From contig NZ_CP019421.1 in assembly GCF_001984215.1 (NCBI RefSeq), positions 128,373 to 192,372 of the forward strand: a stretch of 64,000 bases of DNA, given 5' to 3'. The notes under the pieces are model-generated. The model searched no databases. It worked only from the letters and a program-made list of their open reading frames with translations, and was not told the DNA's origin. The position numbers and the translations under genes are program-made. The stretch is from Mycobacterium sp. MS1601. GTDB taxonomy: Bacteria > Actinomycetota > Actinomycetes > Mycobacteriales > Mycobacteriaceae. Below are positions 1-8,036 of this stretch, piece by piece (positions within the stretch are counted from its first letter, which is position 1; the number at the start of each line of letters is the position of its first letter).

Positions 1-577
1 GGTCCAGGGCACGGCAGAGCTGCTTGGTCGATGAGTGGACACGCAGGGAACCGAGGCGGGGTACCCGGATCCGCCGGTAGCAGCCGACATCAGGGCGAAT
101 AGTTGGGTTCTTAACGTCGTGATGAATCCGGAAGCTGTCATGGCTGCGGCGCTTCGCCTTGAACCGCGGCCTCCCGACTCGGCGACCCTTCCGGTTGCCG
201 GTGATGGAGTCGAGCCAGTTCTTCCACGCGCGGTCAGCATCGGAAAAGGCAGACTGAAACGCGAAAGTGCTGACGGAGTGCCACCACGGGCACTCGCCCT
301 CTCGTCCGGTTCTGTCGTCGCCTTTGACCTTGTTGAGGGCCTTCTGGATGTCGAACTTCGAGGGGATCTTGGGTGCCAGGTTGGCGGCGACTGCGGGGTC
401 CACGCCAGCATCGACGGCCTCACGGATGGCGGCCTGACGCTCGTCGAGCGCCTTGAACTTAGTGGCGATCGCGTGGTTGTAGGCCCACCGCGCCGCGCCG
501 GCATGCTGAGCGACCACAGACGCCTGCGCGTCTGTGAGGTCCAGCGCGTACCGGTACGCGCGCAGCTGCTCGCCCAT
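1..577 (-). mobile_element. tnpB: TnpB-like transposon-associated nuclease (IS607/IS605 type), N-terminal part
   Basis: The 192 visible codons begin MGEQLRAYRYALDLTDAQ and run off the left edge. The opening (YRYALDLTDAQ, then GAARWAYNHAIA) is the N-terminal signature of OrfB/TnpB proteins. A later block with an AWKNW core followed by GRPRFKAKRR and DSFRIHHD matches the substrate-recognition part of the family. TnpB proteins are RNA-guided nucleases of about 400 residues encoded by IS605/IS607 elements. The RuvC active site and zinc ribbon would lie to the left of this window, so activity cannot be judged. No tnpA or terminal repeats are visible on this side. The ATG at 577 is chosen because the homologous block starts immediately after it; there is no clear ribosome site. 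Confidence 0.85.
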
Positions 578-588
578 GAGCCGAGATG

Positions 589-855
589 TTAGATCCGGGC
601 AGGGACATCTGGCCGGGACGCGGCCGCGGAGAGGTCCAGCAGAGCGAGGAGCGCTCGGCGGGCGTCGAGGTCGGTTGGGTCATCGTGCAGCTCGTCGCAG
701 GCGATCTTTATGCGTCGTGCGTGTGTGCGTTCATCGAGCGGTGGGATGGCTTGCAGGAGAACGTGGCGGGCGGCGGCCTGGGCCACGGGATCTAGTGGTG
801 CGCAGTACAGGTCGTCGCACGCTTCCTGGATCTGTCTGGTGTGTGGGTCGGCCAT
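589..855 (-). CDS. Small acidic protein, KIACDELHDDP family (paralogue A)
   Basis: An 88-residue protein starting MADPHTRQIQEACDDLYC. The start at 855 follows GGGAGGGA on the coding strand; a longer reading to 897 lacks a ribosome site. It has two conserved blocks, IQEACDDLYC near the N-terminus and RIKIACDELHDDPTDLDAR in the C-terminal half. Both recur in the protein at 31447-31821, and the second recurs at 59135-59368, so the element carries three members of this family. The sequence looks wholly helical, with no membrane segment or signal peptide. Function is unknown. It is divergent from the HTH gene at 971, with an inverted repeat between them that could control both. Confidence 0.75.
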   Translation of the reverse strand: MADPHTRQIQEACDDLYCAPLDPVAQAAARHVLLQAIPPLDERTHARRIKIACDELHDDPTDLDARRALLALLDLSAAASRPDVPARI

Positions 856-877
856 GTCCGTCCCTCCCCTATCGCAT

Positions 878-898
878 GATGCAATCTGTAGTTGCATC
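878..898. promoter_or_regulatory. Inverted repeat in the divergent promoter region
   Basis: GATGCAA, 7 bases, TTGCATC: a perfect 7-bp inverted repeat between the leftward gene starting at 855 and the rightward HTH gene at about 971. It is the right size for a dimeric repressor; the adjacent HTH protein is the obvious candidate, but that is inference. Confidence 0.45.
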
Positions 899-970
899 GT
901 ACAACAGGTTTAGGTTGCAGGTGGCGTGTGCTTCTGTTGATGGTTGCCACCAAGGCGATACTGTCTTTGG

Positions 971-1354
971 GTGGCATTCGACGATCTTTCTGACGAGGCG
1001 CTGGCTGCAGCGTCGGACGCCGTCGCCACGGCCGCTCTTCGTGCGGCGCGCCTGGAGGCTGCGCAGCGATTGCTGGCCGGCCCGGGCGCCGGCGCAGGCG
1101 ATGATCCCGCAGGGGCGGTCGAGGTACTGATCAGATCCGACCCTGGCGATCCGCGGTACGAGCTGCTCCACGCATTTGAGAAGCCCTGGGCCCTGCTGGT
1201 GATTCGGATTCTCGCCACTGTCTGCGATCCAGCTCCAGCCATAGAGGACGCTCGTCGCCGCGGGGTGACCGTTCCAGCAATCGCAAAGACGCTCGGCGTG
1301 TCCCATCAGGCGGTCTATTCGCGGTACGCCGAAATCGTGCGGAAGCCTCGCTGA
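971..1354 (+). CDS. Putative helix-turn-helix DNA-binding protein
   Basis: About 127 residues, read from a GTG at 971; a TTG at 944 in the same frame is an alternative and neither has a strong ribosome site. The N-terminal two thirds is Ala-rich and helical. The C-terminus carries a clear HTH: VTVPAIAKTLGVSHQAVYSR. The layout (helical body, C-terminal HTH) resembles the small protein at 27684-28061 (REIATTLGITRPTLDSWL), though the bodies do not obviously align. It probably acts as a local regulator and may bind the inverted repeat at 878-898. No named family is recognised. Confidence 0.65.
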   Translation: MAFDDLSDEALAAASDAVATAALRAARLEAAQRLLAGPGAGAGDDPAGAVEVLIRSDPGDPRYELLHAFEKPWALLVIRILATVCDPAPAIEDARRRGVTVPAIAKTLGVSHQAVYSRYAEIVRKPR

Positions 1355-1404
1355 CGCCGCTTTTACGAAACATTGTTTCAGAGTTTCATCCGCGCACCGG
1401 GTCG

Positions 1405-1824
1405 TTATGCGGTGGGAGTCGCGGCTGTTTGTGCTTGCCGATTGGCTGCGTCTTTCGCTGCGGCCGCGGTGTCGGGGGTGGCCGGTTCGACGGTGGCGCG
1501 CCAGCCCTTGTCGATGGGGGCGTCGTGCGCGGGGATGGTGACGGTGCGGTCGGTGCCGGAGAGTGTGCGGCTGGTCCTGGTCTCTGCGGGGACTGGTCCG
1601 TGTGGGACGAGGTCGTGGCGGATGACGATCAGCCCGTGTTCTTCCAGTGAGCCGAAGGTGCGGCCTTGTTGGCCATGGGCGGCGTGTCCGTCGACGAGGA
1701 ATACGGGGAATGTGCTGTGGCCGCGGCGCGCCATGTTCGGGTGTTCGTGGCCGTATTGGACGCGGCCGGCGTGGACGAGTTCGAGGGCTTCGCGTTGGCG
1801 GGGTGAGAGGCGCTTGAGCGTCAT
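1405..1824 (-). CDS. Hypothetical protein, winged-helix-like N-terminus
   Basis: A 139-residue protein starting at an ATG preceded by AAGGAG. The N-terminus, MTLKRLSPRQREALELVHAG, looks like the first helices of a winged-helix or MarR-like fold. A later LEEHGLIVIRHDLVPHG segment fits the wing of such a domain. The last 35 residues are an Ala/Thr/Pro-rich tail. It lies downstream of the DNA methyltransferase on the same strand with a gap of about 70 bp, so the two may be co-transcribed. No enzymatic motif is seen. Confidence 0.7.
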   Translation of the reverse strand: MTLKRLSPRQREALELVHAGRVQYGHEHPNMARRGHSTFPVFLVDGHAAHGQQGRTFGSLEEHGLIVIRHDLVPHGPVPAETRTSRTLSGTDRTVTIPAHDAPIDKGWRATVEPATPDTAAAAKDAANRQAQTAATPTA

Positions 1825-1895
1825 GGTTGCGCTCCTTGGTTAAAAGGGTTGGGCGGGGACGGTGGTCGTGGCGGGCAGTGCTGGTTGATGGGGGT

Positions 1896-2858
1896 TCATG
1901 CTGCGCCTGCGAGGGTTTCGCCGAGGCTGGCGGCGACGCGGTGGCCGAGCCAGCGGGCGATGGGGACGGCGACTGCGTTGCCGATTTGGCGTTTGACGTC
2001 GGCGCGGTTGCCGGTGAATGCGTAGGTGTCGGGGAAGCCTTGTGCGCGTGCGCATTCGCGGTTGGTGATCATGCGGTGGTAGGTGCCGTCGGTGGTGACG
2101 GTGGCCAGGCCGTGGTGGTTGCCGCCGGCGGTGATGGCGGCCAGGGGGTGTTGGTCGGCGCGGCGTGGTTTGGCGTTGCGGCGGTAGACGACGAGGTGGG
2201 GCGTGTTGGGCTCGACGATCTGGTCGATCTGCGGTGAGACGTAGAGCCTGCGGGTGACGGGTTTCCCGGGGTCGGAGTCGAGGATGGCGGCGGCGGCCAC
2301 GGCAGGCAGGTGGGGCAGGGTGAGGTCGACGTCGCCGTTGCGAGTGAAGACGCCGAACCAGCGCTTGCGGCGTTGCGGCAGACCGAAGTCGGCGGCGTCG
2401 AGGATGGCGGTCTGGGCGTGGTAGCCGAGGGCGGTCATGCCGTCGAGCCACCAGTTGTAGAGCACCCAGTCGGTGAATTCGGGGACGTTCTCGACGATGA
2501 CCGCTTCGTAGTCGTGGACTTCGGCGGCGGCGATAACGGCGAATGCCGTTGCTCTGTCGACTGCTCCGGCGTCTTGGCGGCGCAGTTCCTGGTCGACGGG
2601 TAGCTTCTTGCGGCCGCCGGCGGGTGTGTGCCAGACGCACGATGGCGATGCCCACAGCAGTGTGGTGGTGGGGAAGCGCCGCATGTCGGTTTCGTGCAGG
2701 TTGGCTAGGTGGTGTTCGGCGTCGGGGTGGTTTCGGCGGTGCGTTTCGACGGCGCGGTCCCAGTGGTTGGCGCAGGCGCGGATGTCCCAGCCTGCGAGGC
2801 GGAGGCCTTCGGAGGAGCCGCCGGCGCCGGAGTAGAAGTCGGTCGCGGTGAGTGTCAT
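1896..2858 (-). CDS. C5-cytosine DNA methyltransferase
   Basis: A 320-residue protein that transfers a methyl group from S-adenosylmethionine to C5 of cytosine in DNA. Family motifs are in order: the cofactor loop DFYSGAGGSSEGL at residues 7-19, the catalytic cysteine in SPSCVW (Cys74) in a phage-like variant of the usual PPCQ, ENVPEF at 123, the PQRRKRWFG motif, and a C-terminal QIGNAVAVPIA. The ATG at 2858 follows GAGGGG and begins MTLTATDFYSG. No restriction enzyme gene is adjacent, so it is probably an orphan (self-protection) methyltransferase, as is common on phages and plasmids. The gene faces away from the toxin-antitoxin pair to its right. Confidence 0.92.
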   Translation of the reverse strand: MTLTATDFYSGAGGSSEGLRLAGWDIRACANHWDRAVETHRRNHPDAEHHLANLHETDMRRFPTTTLLWASPSCVWHTPAGGRKKLPVDQELRRQDAGAVDRATAFAVIAAAEVHDYEAVIVENVPEFTDWVLYNWWLDGMTALGYHAQTAILDAADFGLPQRRKRWFGVFTRNGDVDLTLPHLPAVAAAAILDSDPGKPVTRRLYVSPQIDQIVEPNTPHLVVYRRNAKPRRADQHPLAAITAGGNHHGLATVTTDGTYHRMITNRECARAQGFPDTYAFTGNRADVKRQIGNAVAVPIARWLGHRVAASLGETLAGAA

Positions 2859-2913
2859 GGGTTGCCCCTCTCGAAAAGGCTTGGCGCTAGGGCGTTTATC
2901 GGCCCGCAAGTTG

Positions 2914-2958
2914 CTGGTACCACCACGGTACCATAGCGTGGTACCGTGGTGGTACCAG
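2914..2958. promoter_or_regulatory. Perfect 20-bp inverted repeat, antitoxin operator
   Basis: Two 20-bp arms, each containing two GGTACC-type blocks (CTGGTACCACCACGGTACCA and its exact complement), are separated by the five bases TAGCG. The structure lies 20 bp before the ribbon-helix-helix antitoxin at 2979 and 55 bp before the divergent methyltransferase. Ribbon-helix-helix antitoxins bind such nested palindromes to repress their own operon, so this is very likely the operator; it may also affect the methyltransferase. Confidence 0.75.
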
Positions 2959-2978
2959 AACGGTGATAGGAGAGCGTC

Positions 2979-3176
2979 ATGCCAGCGTTGAATGTGGATT
3001 TCTCGGACGAGGAGCTTGCCGTCGTGAGGGAAGCGGCCCGCAATGCCGGGATGTCGATGCGTGCGTTCGTGAAGCAGACGACCCTCGACAAGGCCGTTGA
3101 CCGGGAGGGGCGGGTCCGTGCCCTCGGCCAAGAGATCGCGCAGCGGTCCGCTGAGCTCAACAGCCGGCTCGCGTGA
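2979..3176 (+). CDS. Ribbon-helix-helix antitoxin
   Basis: A 65-residue protein preceded by AGGAGAG. The N-terminus (ALNVDFSDEELAVVREAARN, then AGMSMRAFVKQTTLDKAVD) has the strand-helix-helix pattern of CopG/ribbon-helix-helix DNA-binding proteins; the charged C-terminal tail would wrap the toxin. It overlaps the following Doc-like toxin by 4 bp, the usual arrangement for a translationally coupled antitoxin-toxin pair. It is expected to neutralise the toxin and repress the operon through the palindrome at 2914-2958. The role rests on fold pattern, size and context. Confidence 0.8.
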   Translation: MPALNVDFSDEELAVVREAARNAGMSMRAFVKQTTLDKAVDREGRVRALGQEIAQRSAELNSRLA

Positions 3177-3553
3177 TCGAGTACCCCACCGCCGATGAGG
3201 TGTTGATCGTCGCGGAGTATGCCTGCGGGTTCCGTCCTATTGTGCGCGATCCCGGTCTGTTTGAGTCGAGCATGATGCGGCCCACGGCAACGGTTTTCGG
3301 TGCGGATGCCTACCCCACAGTGTGGGAGAAGGCGGCGGCGCTGTTGCATTCGATGGTCACCACGCAGGCCCTGGCCGACGGCAACAAGCGCACCGGTTGG
3401 GCCGCCTGCTGGCTGCTCCTGGGCCTCAACGGCCACCATGTCTCCCCTGCCCTCGATGTCGATGCCGCCGAGCAGTTCGTGCTGGACATCGCCGCCAACA
3501 AGCTGGGCTGGGAGCAGATAGCCGAACAGCTCCCGAAGTTCGCAGAAACCTGA
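3173..3553 (+). CDS. Doc/Fic-fold death-on-curing type toxin, catalytic His replaced
   Basis: A 126-residue single-domain protein of typical Doc size, translated from an ATGA overlap with the antitoxin. Doc toxins modify EF-Tu and arrest translation. The core motif here is TTQALADGNKRTGW (residues 63-76). In classical Doc and Fic proteins the position held by Gln65 is the catalytic histidine; the downstream DGNKRT loop is intact. The substitution means either an altered chemistry or a weak or inactive toxin. A second Fic protein in this window (9000-9680) shows the same His-to-Gln change. The pair is likely a plasmid maintenance module. Confidence 0.8.
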   Translation: MIEYPTADEVLIVAEYACGFRPIVRDPGLFESSMMRPTATVFGADAYPTVWEKAAALLHSMVTTQALADGNKRTGWAACWLLLGLNGHHVSPALDVDAAEQFVLDIAANKLGWEQIAEQLPKFAET

Positions 3554-3579
3554 ATCTTCCTGAGAGTGAGCGTGGGTTT

Positions 3580-4662
3580 ATGAGTGTGCGGCCGTTGCAG
3601 TTTGGATGCGTGGACCTTGCCGGTCTGGACGACGCGTTTGATTGGCGTGCGGATGGGTTCTTCCGGGCGCTGCGGTGCGACGGAACGACGATCAAGGGTG
3701 TGGCCAGTGACGCGGAGGCGGTCGCGGAGCTGCTGCGCCGCGCCGGGGTCCTGCAGGCCGATGGCCCGGTGTATCACGCTCGGCCGAATCATGAGGTCGT
3801 CGACGCCGGGTGGTCTTCGGAGGCCTCCGCCGATGTGGAAGATCTCGACGGGGAGTTCGATCGCCAGCTCCGCCAGGGCCGCCCCGCTGATCTGACGGCG
3901 CGCCTGGAGTCACTGGCCGCCCAGATCCCGGTCAGCCATGGTGAGCGTGTCGAGATGGCGCGTACGCGTGGCGCAGAACTGAATGTGTCCGCGCCACAGA
4001 CGGATTCACTGCGGCTGTTCATGCCGCCGTTCTCCGATTCCGATGTGGGCGCGCTCGGTGTGGATGATGCTGCGACGCGGGGGTGGGCGACGTGGGCGGA
4101 GTGGCTTGAGCCGCGGCTGTTGGTGTGCACGAACGACAAGGCGTGGGGCGAGATCGACCGACATGATCGGCGGCCCACGGTCGTTCGCGTCGGCGAGTGG
4201 TTGCGTGACGCTGTCGCCGACGGCGACGTCGATCGATGGCTGGTGAAGATGTTCACCGAGGACCGGATGTTCCTGCACCGCGTGGAAGGGCCGGCGGGCC
4301 CGGTGTATCAGGTGGGGCCGGGCACTCATCGTGCGCACGCCGCCCGGATCTGGGGTTTGCCGTACGTGCTGGCCCGCGTGCACGTGGAGCGGTTGGCCAA
4401 GCCGCTGCGGCCGCGGACGCAACTGGTGGAGGCGCTGTGGGAGGGCCTGTGTCGCCGTGGCCTTCTGACCGCAGGTACCGACGGTGATCGGTGGTACCTG
4501 CGGTCAGTGGTGGCCGACTGGGTCCTGTCTCCCCCGGCGATGGCGACCCAGTGGAACAGGATGTACGAGCGCGTCTACCCGGGTGCGCTGCAGGCGGTGA
4601 CCGGGTTGACGCTCGACGAGCTGGTCGACGCCGACATGTGGGTCGACGCGCTACTCAGATAG
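3580..4662 (+). CDS. Hypothetical plasmid protein with a ParB-like segment
   Basis: A 360-residue protein starting MSVRPLQFGCVDLAGLDD, 26 bp after the toxin gene. No named family is recognised with confidence. Near residues 230-265, a stretch ending GPGTHRAHAARIWGLP resembles the helix following the nuclease or nucleotide site of ParB/sulfiredoxin-like domains (which carry HRxxAA-type motifs). The C-terminal half is rich in Trp and charged residues and ends near a helical LDELVDADMWVDALL. There is no signal peptide or membrane segment. It could bind DNA or nucleotide; this is inference from a short motif only. Confidence 0.65.
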   Translation: MSVRPLQFGCVDLAGLDDAFDWRADGFFRALRCDGTTIKGVASDAEAVAELLRRAGVLQADGPVYHARPNHEVVDAGWSSEASADVEDLDGEFDRQLRQGRPADLTARLESLAAQIPVSHGERVEMARTRGAELNVSAPQTDSLRLFMPPFSDSDVGALGVDDAATRGWATWAEWLEPRLLVCTNDKAWGEIDRHDRRPTVVRVGEWLRDAVADGDVDRWLVKMFTEDRMFLHRVEGPAGPVYQVGPGTHRAHAARIWGLPYVLARVHVERLAKPLRPRTQLVEALWEGLCRRGLLTAGTDGDRWYLRSVVADWVLSPPAMATQWNRMYERVYPGALQAVTGLTLDELVDADMWVDALLR

Positions 4663-4697
4663 CGAGCCGCCGCCACGCACGGATTGACGTGCGGCGA

Positions 4698-6704
4698 TTA
4701 GGCGGCTGCCGCGTGTTTCGGGGTCGAGTTGCTTGCCGCGGCGTGGCGGGGCGAGGTGTCGGACGCGTGCTTGGGCGTTGACGTGCTGGCCGCGGTGTCG
4801 CCCTTGGTGGTGTCGGCGCTGGCCGGTGTGCGGGTCGTGGAGGTGCGGGTCGGTGTCGCGTCGTCGTCCTTGTCCGCGGCCCGGGTGGTGGGGCGCTTGG
4901 TCTCTTTGTCCGTGGCCGTGTCGGTCGTGGTGCTCGGCTTGGGCTGGTCGGCCTTCTCAGTGGTGGTCTTCGGGTCGGCGGCCGGGGCGGTGGTGTCGCT
5001 GCCGGCCGCGGGGGTCTTCACGTCGGCGGCCGGGGCGGCGGCCTCGGGCTCGGGCGCCGCGGTGGCGGCTTCCTCGCCCGTGCCGGTGGTGGCGGGGTCT
5101 GTGGCGTCGACCGCGGTGGTCTCTCCCTCGGTGACTGTGCCTGCGGGCGGCGTGATTTCGGCCGTCACGTCAGGGGCGACGTCGGGGGTGGTGGGTTCGA
5201 CGGCTGTGGCCGGGTCGACCTCTTCAGTGGCTGCCGGTGCTGACGCTTCCAGGACCTGCTTGCCGGCGGCAGGGGTGGTGGCGGCGTCGGTGAGGGTGCT
5301 GTCGGCGGTCTGCGTGGTGAGGACGTCCTCGGCGGCGGCCGCGGGCGACTCGGCCTGGGTGAGCTGCAGGGTGACCGTCTTGGCTGCGGGTGCGGCGAAG
5401 GTGCCGGTGATGGCGGATCCGATGTCGAGGATGGTGGCAATGGAGCGGAAGCCGACGTTGGCGGCGAAAGCGGCGCCGTCGACGAGGCCGTTGACCGTGG
5501 CGGCCAGGGCGTGGGGCAGGTTGTAGACGATGGAGGGCAGCCCGACGGCGCGCATGATGCCGCTGGCTGCGGTCGCCAAACCTGAAGTGAGAGCGGTGAT
5601 GACGTTGGCGCCGGCGGTGGTGATATCGGCGGCTGCGGTGAACGGCACCGACGCCAACGAGCCGACGGTGTGCACAGCGGTGGTAACGGTGCTGATGCCG
5701 GCGCCGACGAGCACGGAGATGGCTCTGGTGTAGCTCGCGGCGCTCAGTGGTGCCGAGCCGATGGTGTTGATGACGTGCTGGATGGCGCCGCCGCCGGTGC
5801 CGTCACCGATCCAGGTGGCGATCGCGTCGGAGGCTCCGTCGGCGACTCGGCCCAGGGCGGTGCTCGCGGCGTTGACGATCGTCGTGGAGAGGCCGTTGAC
5901 GCCGGCGACGGCGGCGGTGACGGGCGCGGAGACGATGCCTTGGACGGCGGTGAGGAGGCCGTTAATGAGGTCGAGGTCGGTGAGGGTCTTGCCGGCGCCG
6001 ATGAGGCCGTTGAAGGTGTCCAGGGCGTTGGAGACCTGGGCGGTGACGCCGCGGACGACGGTGTTGGTGACCGAGAGGACGTTGGTGCCGAGGTTGCTGA
6101 CGGCGCCGATGCCCTGGGTGAGGAGCAGGCCGGCGATGTCGATGGGGGCGTTGATCAGGCCGGTGTAGCTGGGCAGGGCCAGTGGGTTGTTGACGACGGT
6201 GGCCACGGCGTGCAGAACGGAGCCGAGGGAGCCGGTGATGGTGGAGGTCAGGAGGTCGGTGAGCTGGCCGGTGGTCAGTACGACGTCGCCGTTGGCGGAG
6301 TCGACGGTCGTGGCGAGTTGTGAGAGTCCGTTGCCTGCACTGTTTTTGAGGGTTTTGATGATGGCGAGCAGCGGCTTGCTGTCGGTGGCGTCGATCAGGC
6401 CGGCCCACAGGGTGTCGTTGAGGGAGACGGCGGAGTTGAGGGCTCCGGACAGGGTTTGGCCGGGCGCTCCGACGAGGTTGGTCACCGTTCCGGACGCGGA
6501 GTTCAGGGCGGCGTTGAGGTTGGCGACGAGTGCGTCGACGTCGGCGGGGTTGATCGCCGCGGCGAGCTGCAGGCGTGGTGCGGTGATGTTGGGCAGGGCG
6601 ATGTCGCGCATGGCGGGTGCGGGGAGCATCAGTGGGGTGAAGGCGAGGGAGACGGCGGTGGTGAGGGCCAGTCCGGTGGGCATTGCTGAGCGGGCGGTGT
6701 GCAT
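4698..6704 (-). CDS. Secreted repeat-rich cell-surface protein
   Basis: A 668-residue exported protein. The ATG at 6704 follows AGGAG; it begins MHTARSAMPTGLALTTAVS, a signal peptide, followed by a block (PLMLPAPAMRDIALPNITAP) also seen at the N-terminus of the secreted glycosidase at 17510-19633 (PLAIPAPANRDITVPSISAS). Residues about 50-440 are alternating Ala/Val/Leu/Thr/Asn helices resembling mycobacterial surface proteins. The last 220 residues are a Pro/Thr/Ala/Glu-rich tail ending in two STPKHA repeats. No catalytic motif is seen. Two TTTACC-N6-GGTAA-type operators lie 57 bp upstream, linking it to the glycosidase and the transfer operon. The function may be cell-surface adhesion or envelope modification, which is speculative. 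Confidence 0.8.
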   Translation of the reverse strand: MHTARSAMPTGLALTTAVSLAFTPLMLPAPAMRDIALPNITAPRLQLAAAINPADVDALVANLNAALNSASGTVTNLVGAPGQTLSGALNSAVSLNDTLWAGLIDATDSKPLLAIIKTLKNSAGNGLSQLATTVDSANGDVVLTTGQLTDLLTSTITGSLGSVLHAVATVVNNPLALPSYTGLINAPIDIAGLLLTQGIGAVSNLGTNVLSVTNTVVRGVTAQVSNALDTFNGLIGAGKTLTDLDLINGLLTAVQGIVSAPVTAAVAGVNGLSTTIVNAASTALGRVADGASDAIATWIGDGTGGGAIQHVINTIGSAPLSAASYTRAISVLVGAGISTVTTAVHTVGSLASVPFTAAADITTAGANVITALTSGLATAASGIMRAVGLPSIVYNLPHALAATVNGLVDGAAFAANVGFRSIATILDIGSAITGTFAAPAAKTVTLQLTQAESPAAAAEDVLTTQTADSTLTDAATTPAAGKQVLEASAPAATEEVDPATAVEPTTPDVAPDVTAEITPPAGTVTEGETTAVDATDPATTGTGEEAATAAPEPEAAAPAADVKTPAAGSDTTAPAADPKTTTEKADQPKPSTTTDTATDKETKRPTTRAADKDDDATPTRTSTTRTPASADTTKGDTAASTSTPKHASDTSPRHAAASNSTPKHAAAA

Positions 6705-6760
6705 GGCGGCTCCTGATGGTGGCCGGCCCTTGCAGGGGCGGGCAATCTTCACAGGCGACT

Positions 6761-6796
6761 TTTACCTGGTGTGGGGAATTTACCAGCCACGGTAAG
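6761..6796. promoter_or_regulatory. Tandem TTTACC-N6-GGTAA operators
   Basis: Two copies start 18 bp apart: TTTACC-tggtgt-GGGGAA (degenerate right half) at 6761-6778 and TTTACC-agccac-GGTAAG at 6779-6796. They lie 57-92 bp upstream of the secreted-protein start at 6704. The same pattern occurs at 19686-19720, 59117-59134 and 60976-60993. Confidence 0.65.
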
Positions 6797-7015
6797 TCTG
6801 CTCAGGACTTCACGAGTAAACAACTGGGGCGCCAGGCCTCGCGCCAGCGGGCATCGGCAGCCCCGAGCAGTCCCCCGACTGGCTGTTATGAGGGGTGGGG
6901 CCATGCCATCACCGCAGGTCAGATGGTTACGGGTCGGCGGGACGTCAGCTGGGGTTGCTCGGCCGGTTCGAGACCCGCTGACGGAGCGTTCGGCGGGCCC
7001 GGTTGAGCGCACGTC

Positions 7016-7037
7016 GGGGACGTGCCATCACTGCTGG
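7016..7037 (+). repeat. Dispersed 23-bp motif, copy
   Basis: GGGGACGTGCCAT core followed by cactGCTGGT. Matches the consensus GGGGACRTGYCAT-N4/5-GCTGGT found throughout the window. Confidence 0.7.
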
Positions 7038-7159
7038 TCAGATACGGTTTTCGCGCGATTCGGTCAACCCGACCGGCGCGGGGCAGCGTTCAGCGCGCTG
7101 CTGGCGCTTCACGACGGGTCGAGAGCCGGCGACCGCCGGGGCGTGCGTCTGCCAGCGCC

Positions 7160-7172
7160 GGGGACGTGGCAT
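7160..7172 (+). repeat. Dispersed 23-bp motif, partial copy
   Basis: GGGGACGTGGCAT core (12 of 13 match); the GCTGGT half is degraded (ACTGTTC). Confidence 0.5.
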
Positions 7173-7239
7173 CGACACTGTTCCGGGGCGGTTTTCTCGC
7201 CTGTCAGGTTTCAGGCCGGCCGGCTGGCGCGGCGCGCCT

Positions 7240-7500
7240 TCAGGCCTGGTGCTCGACGACCTCGACGGTCTGCGTGGGTTCCCATGCGAGTTCGCCGCCG
7301 GTGGAGGGGCCCAGCACTGCATCGGCTTCGGCGTTGGTGCCAGACGCCTCTTGCTGCGGCGCTTCACGCGGGCCCGTTCCGTACTTGTCCATGAAGTACT
7401 GCCCCGACGCTGCACCGTCCGGATCGTAGATATCCGCCGGTTCAGTGGATGCGTGAGCTTCCGCGTAGCGCCGTCGATCTTCGCGTGAAATGTGAGCCAT
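7240..7500 (-). CDS. Small hydrophilic hypothetical protein
   Basis: An 86-residue protein starting MAHISREDRRRYAEAHASTE at 7500, with AAAGGA about 12 bp before the start. It is highly charged, with Asp/Glu/Gln-rich stretches and no hydrophobic segment. No family is recognised. It lies immediately downstream of a decayed PIN-domain remnant on the same strand. Confidence 0.55.
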   Translation of the reverse strand: MAHISREDRRRYAEAHASTEPADIYDPDGAASGQYFMDKYGTGPREAPQQEASGTNAEADAVLGPSTGGELAWEPTQTVEVVEHQA

Positions 7501-7555
7501 GCTCCTGGCGTCCTTTCCAGTTCGGCTGGCAGTCCTTGCTTGTACCAATGTCGGT

Positions 7556-7711
7556 CTACAGCTTGATCACTGCAGTAAGGGCGCCCGCAACGCTTTGGTC
7601 GTCCCCGGTTGCAATGGTGAGACCCCGACGGAACCGCCTGCGCGCCACAATCATCCGATCGAAGGGGTCTTTGTTCGCCCAATTGGGTTGGCCGGCCACG
7701 ATGGCATCTGG
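7556..7711 (-). pseudogene. Remnant of a VapC-like PIN-domain toxin (C-terminal part)
   Basis: On the leftward strand, an uninterrupted frame ending in TAG at 7556 encodes GQPNWANKDPFDRMIVARRR, then GLTIATGDDQSVAGALTAVIKL. The block KDPFDRMIVA, followed by GLT and a spaced Asp, is the diagnostic C-terminal motif of PIN-domain VapC ribonucleases. The frame has no start codon and no N-terminal PIN motif upstream, where the gene at 7713 begins in another frame. I read it as the decayed tail of a vapC whose front was lost. Confidence 0.7.
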
Positions 7712-7712
7712 G

Positions 7713-8036
7713 TCAGAGTGGTGGTTGCCCCGTGTTGTCCCGTGGTGCCTGCATCGACAGAACGATCACCGGCGTGACAGCGTCGTACCGGTCGTCCGGC
7801 TTGTCGTACTCATCCACGGGGTAATACACGTCGCGGCCTGCCGGCTCGTCAGCGTAGGTGTCGTCGCGTTGCATGTGCGCCAGGACGACATCGCGGACAC
7901 CGTAGTTGCCTAGGGGATCATCCACGGCGTCGAAGACCACCGGCAGGGACCGAGAGGGATCTAGCTGGACCATTCGGTCGACGATCTCGCCGACAGTCAG
8001 TGTGCGGCTTGGGCTGCGGGTCCGGTTGGCTGTCAT
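7713..8036 (-). CDS. Hypothetical acidic protein
   Basis: A 107-residue protein starting MTANRTRSPSRTLTVGEIVD. The start overlaps the stop of the upstream ASCH-domain gene as ATGA, so translation is coupled. The middle has a pattern (VVFDAVDDPLGNYGVRDVVL) compatible with a small alpha/beta domain, and the C-terminal half is acidic (DDTYADEPAGRDVYYPVDEY). No family is recognised. Such short coupled genes are typical of phage and plasmid accessory regions. Confidence 0.65.
   Translation of the reverse strand: MTANRTRSPSRTLTVGEIVDRMVQLDPSRSLPVVFDAVDDPLGNYGVRDVVLAHMQRDDTYADEPAGRDVYYPVDEYDKPDDRYDAVTPVIVLSMQAPRDNTGQPPL

Larger units (their letters stand above)
6797..7239. other. Non-coding stretch with dispersed-motif copies
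   Basis: No convincing gene. It holds a degenerate copy of the GGGGACRTGYCAT motif at 6897-6919 and two better copies at 7016-7037 and 7160-7172, all in the same orientation at spacings of about 115-145 bp. The rest is GC-rich with no promoter that can be called confidently. Confidence 0.55.

Noticed and set aside
35..592. 185-residue rightward ORF at the left edge
   Set aside because: The opposite strand encodes a recognisable TnpB N-terminus; the rightward frame has no motif.
1840..2655. 271-residue leftward ORF overlapping the methyltransferase
   Set aside because: Arg/Pro/His-rich shadow frame; the methyltransferase frame carries all family motifs.
6897..6919. GGGGCCATGCCAT with caccGCAGGT
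   Set aside because: Two core mismatches and one in the second half; noted within the gap entry but not counted among the copies.
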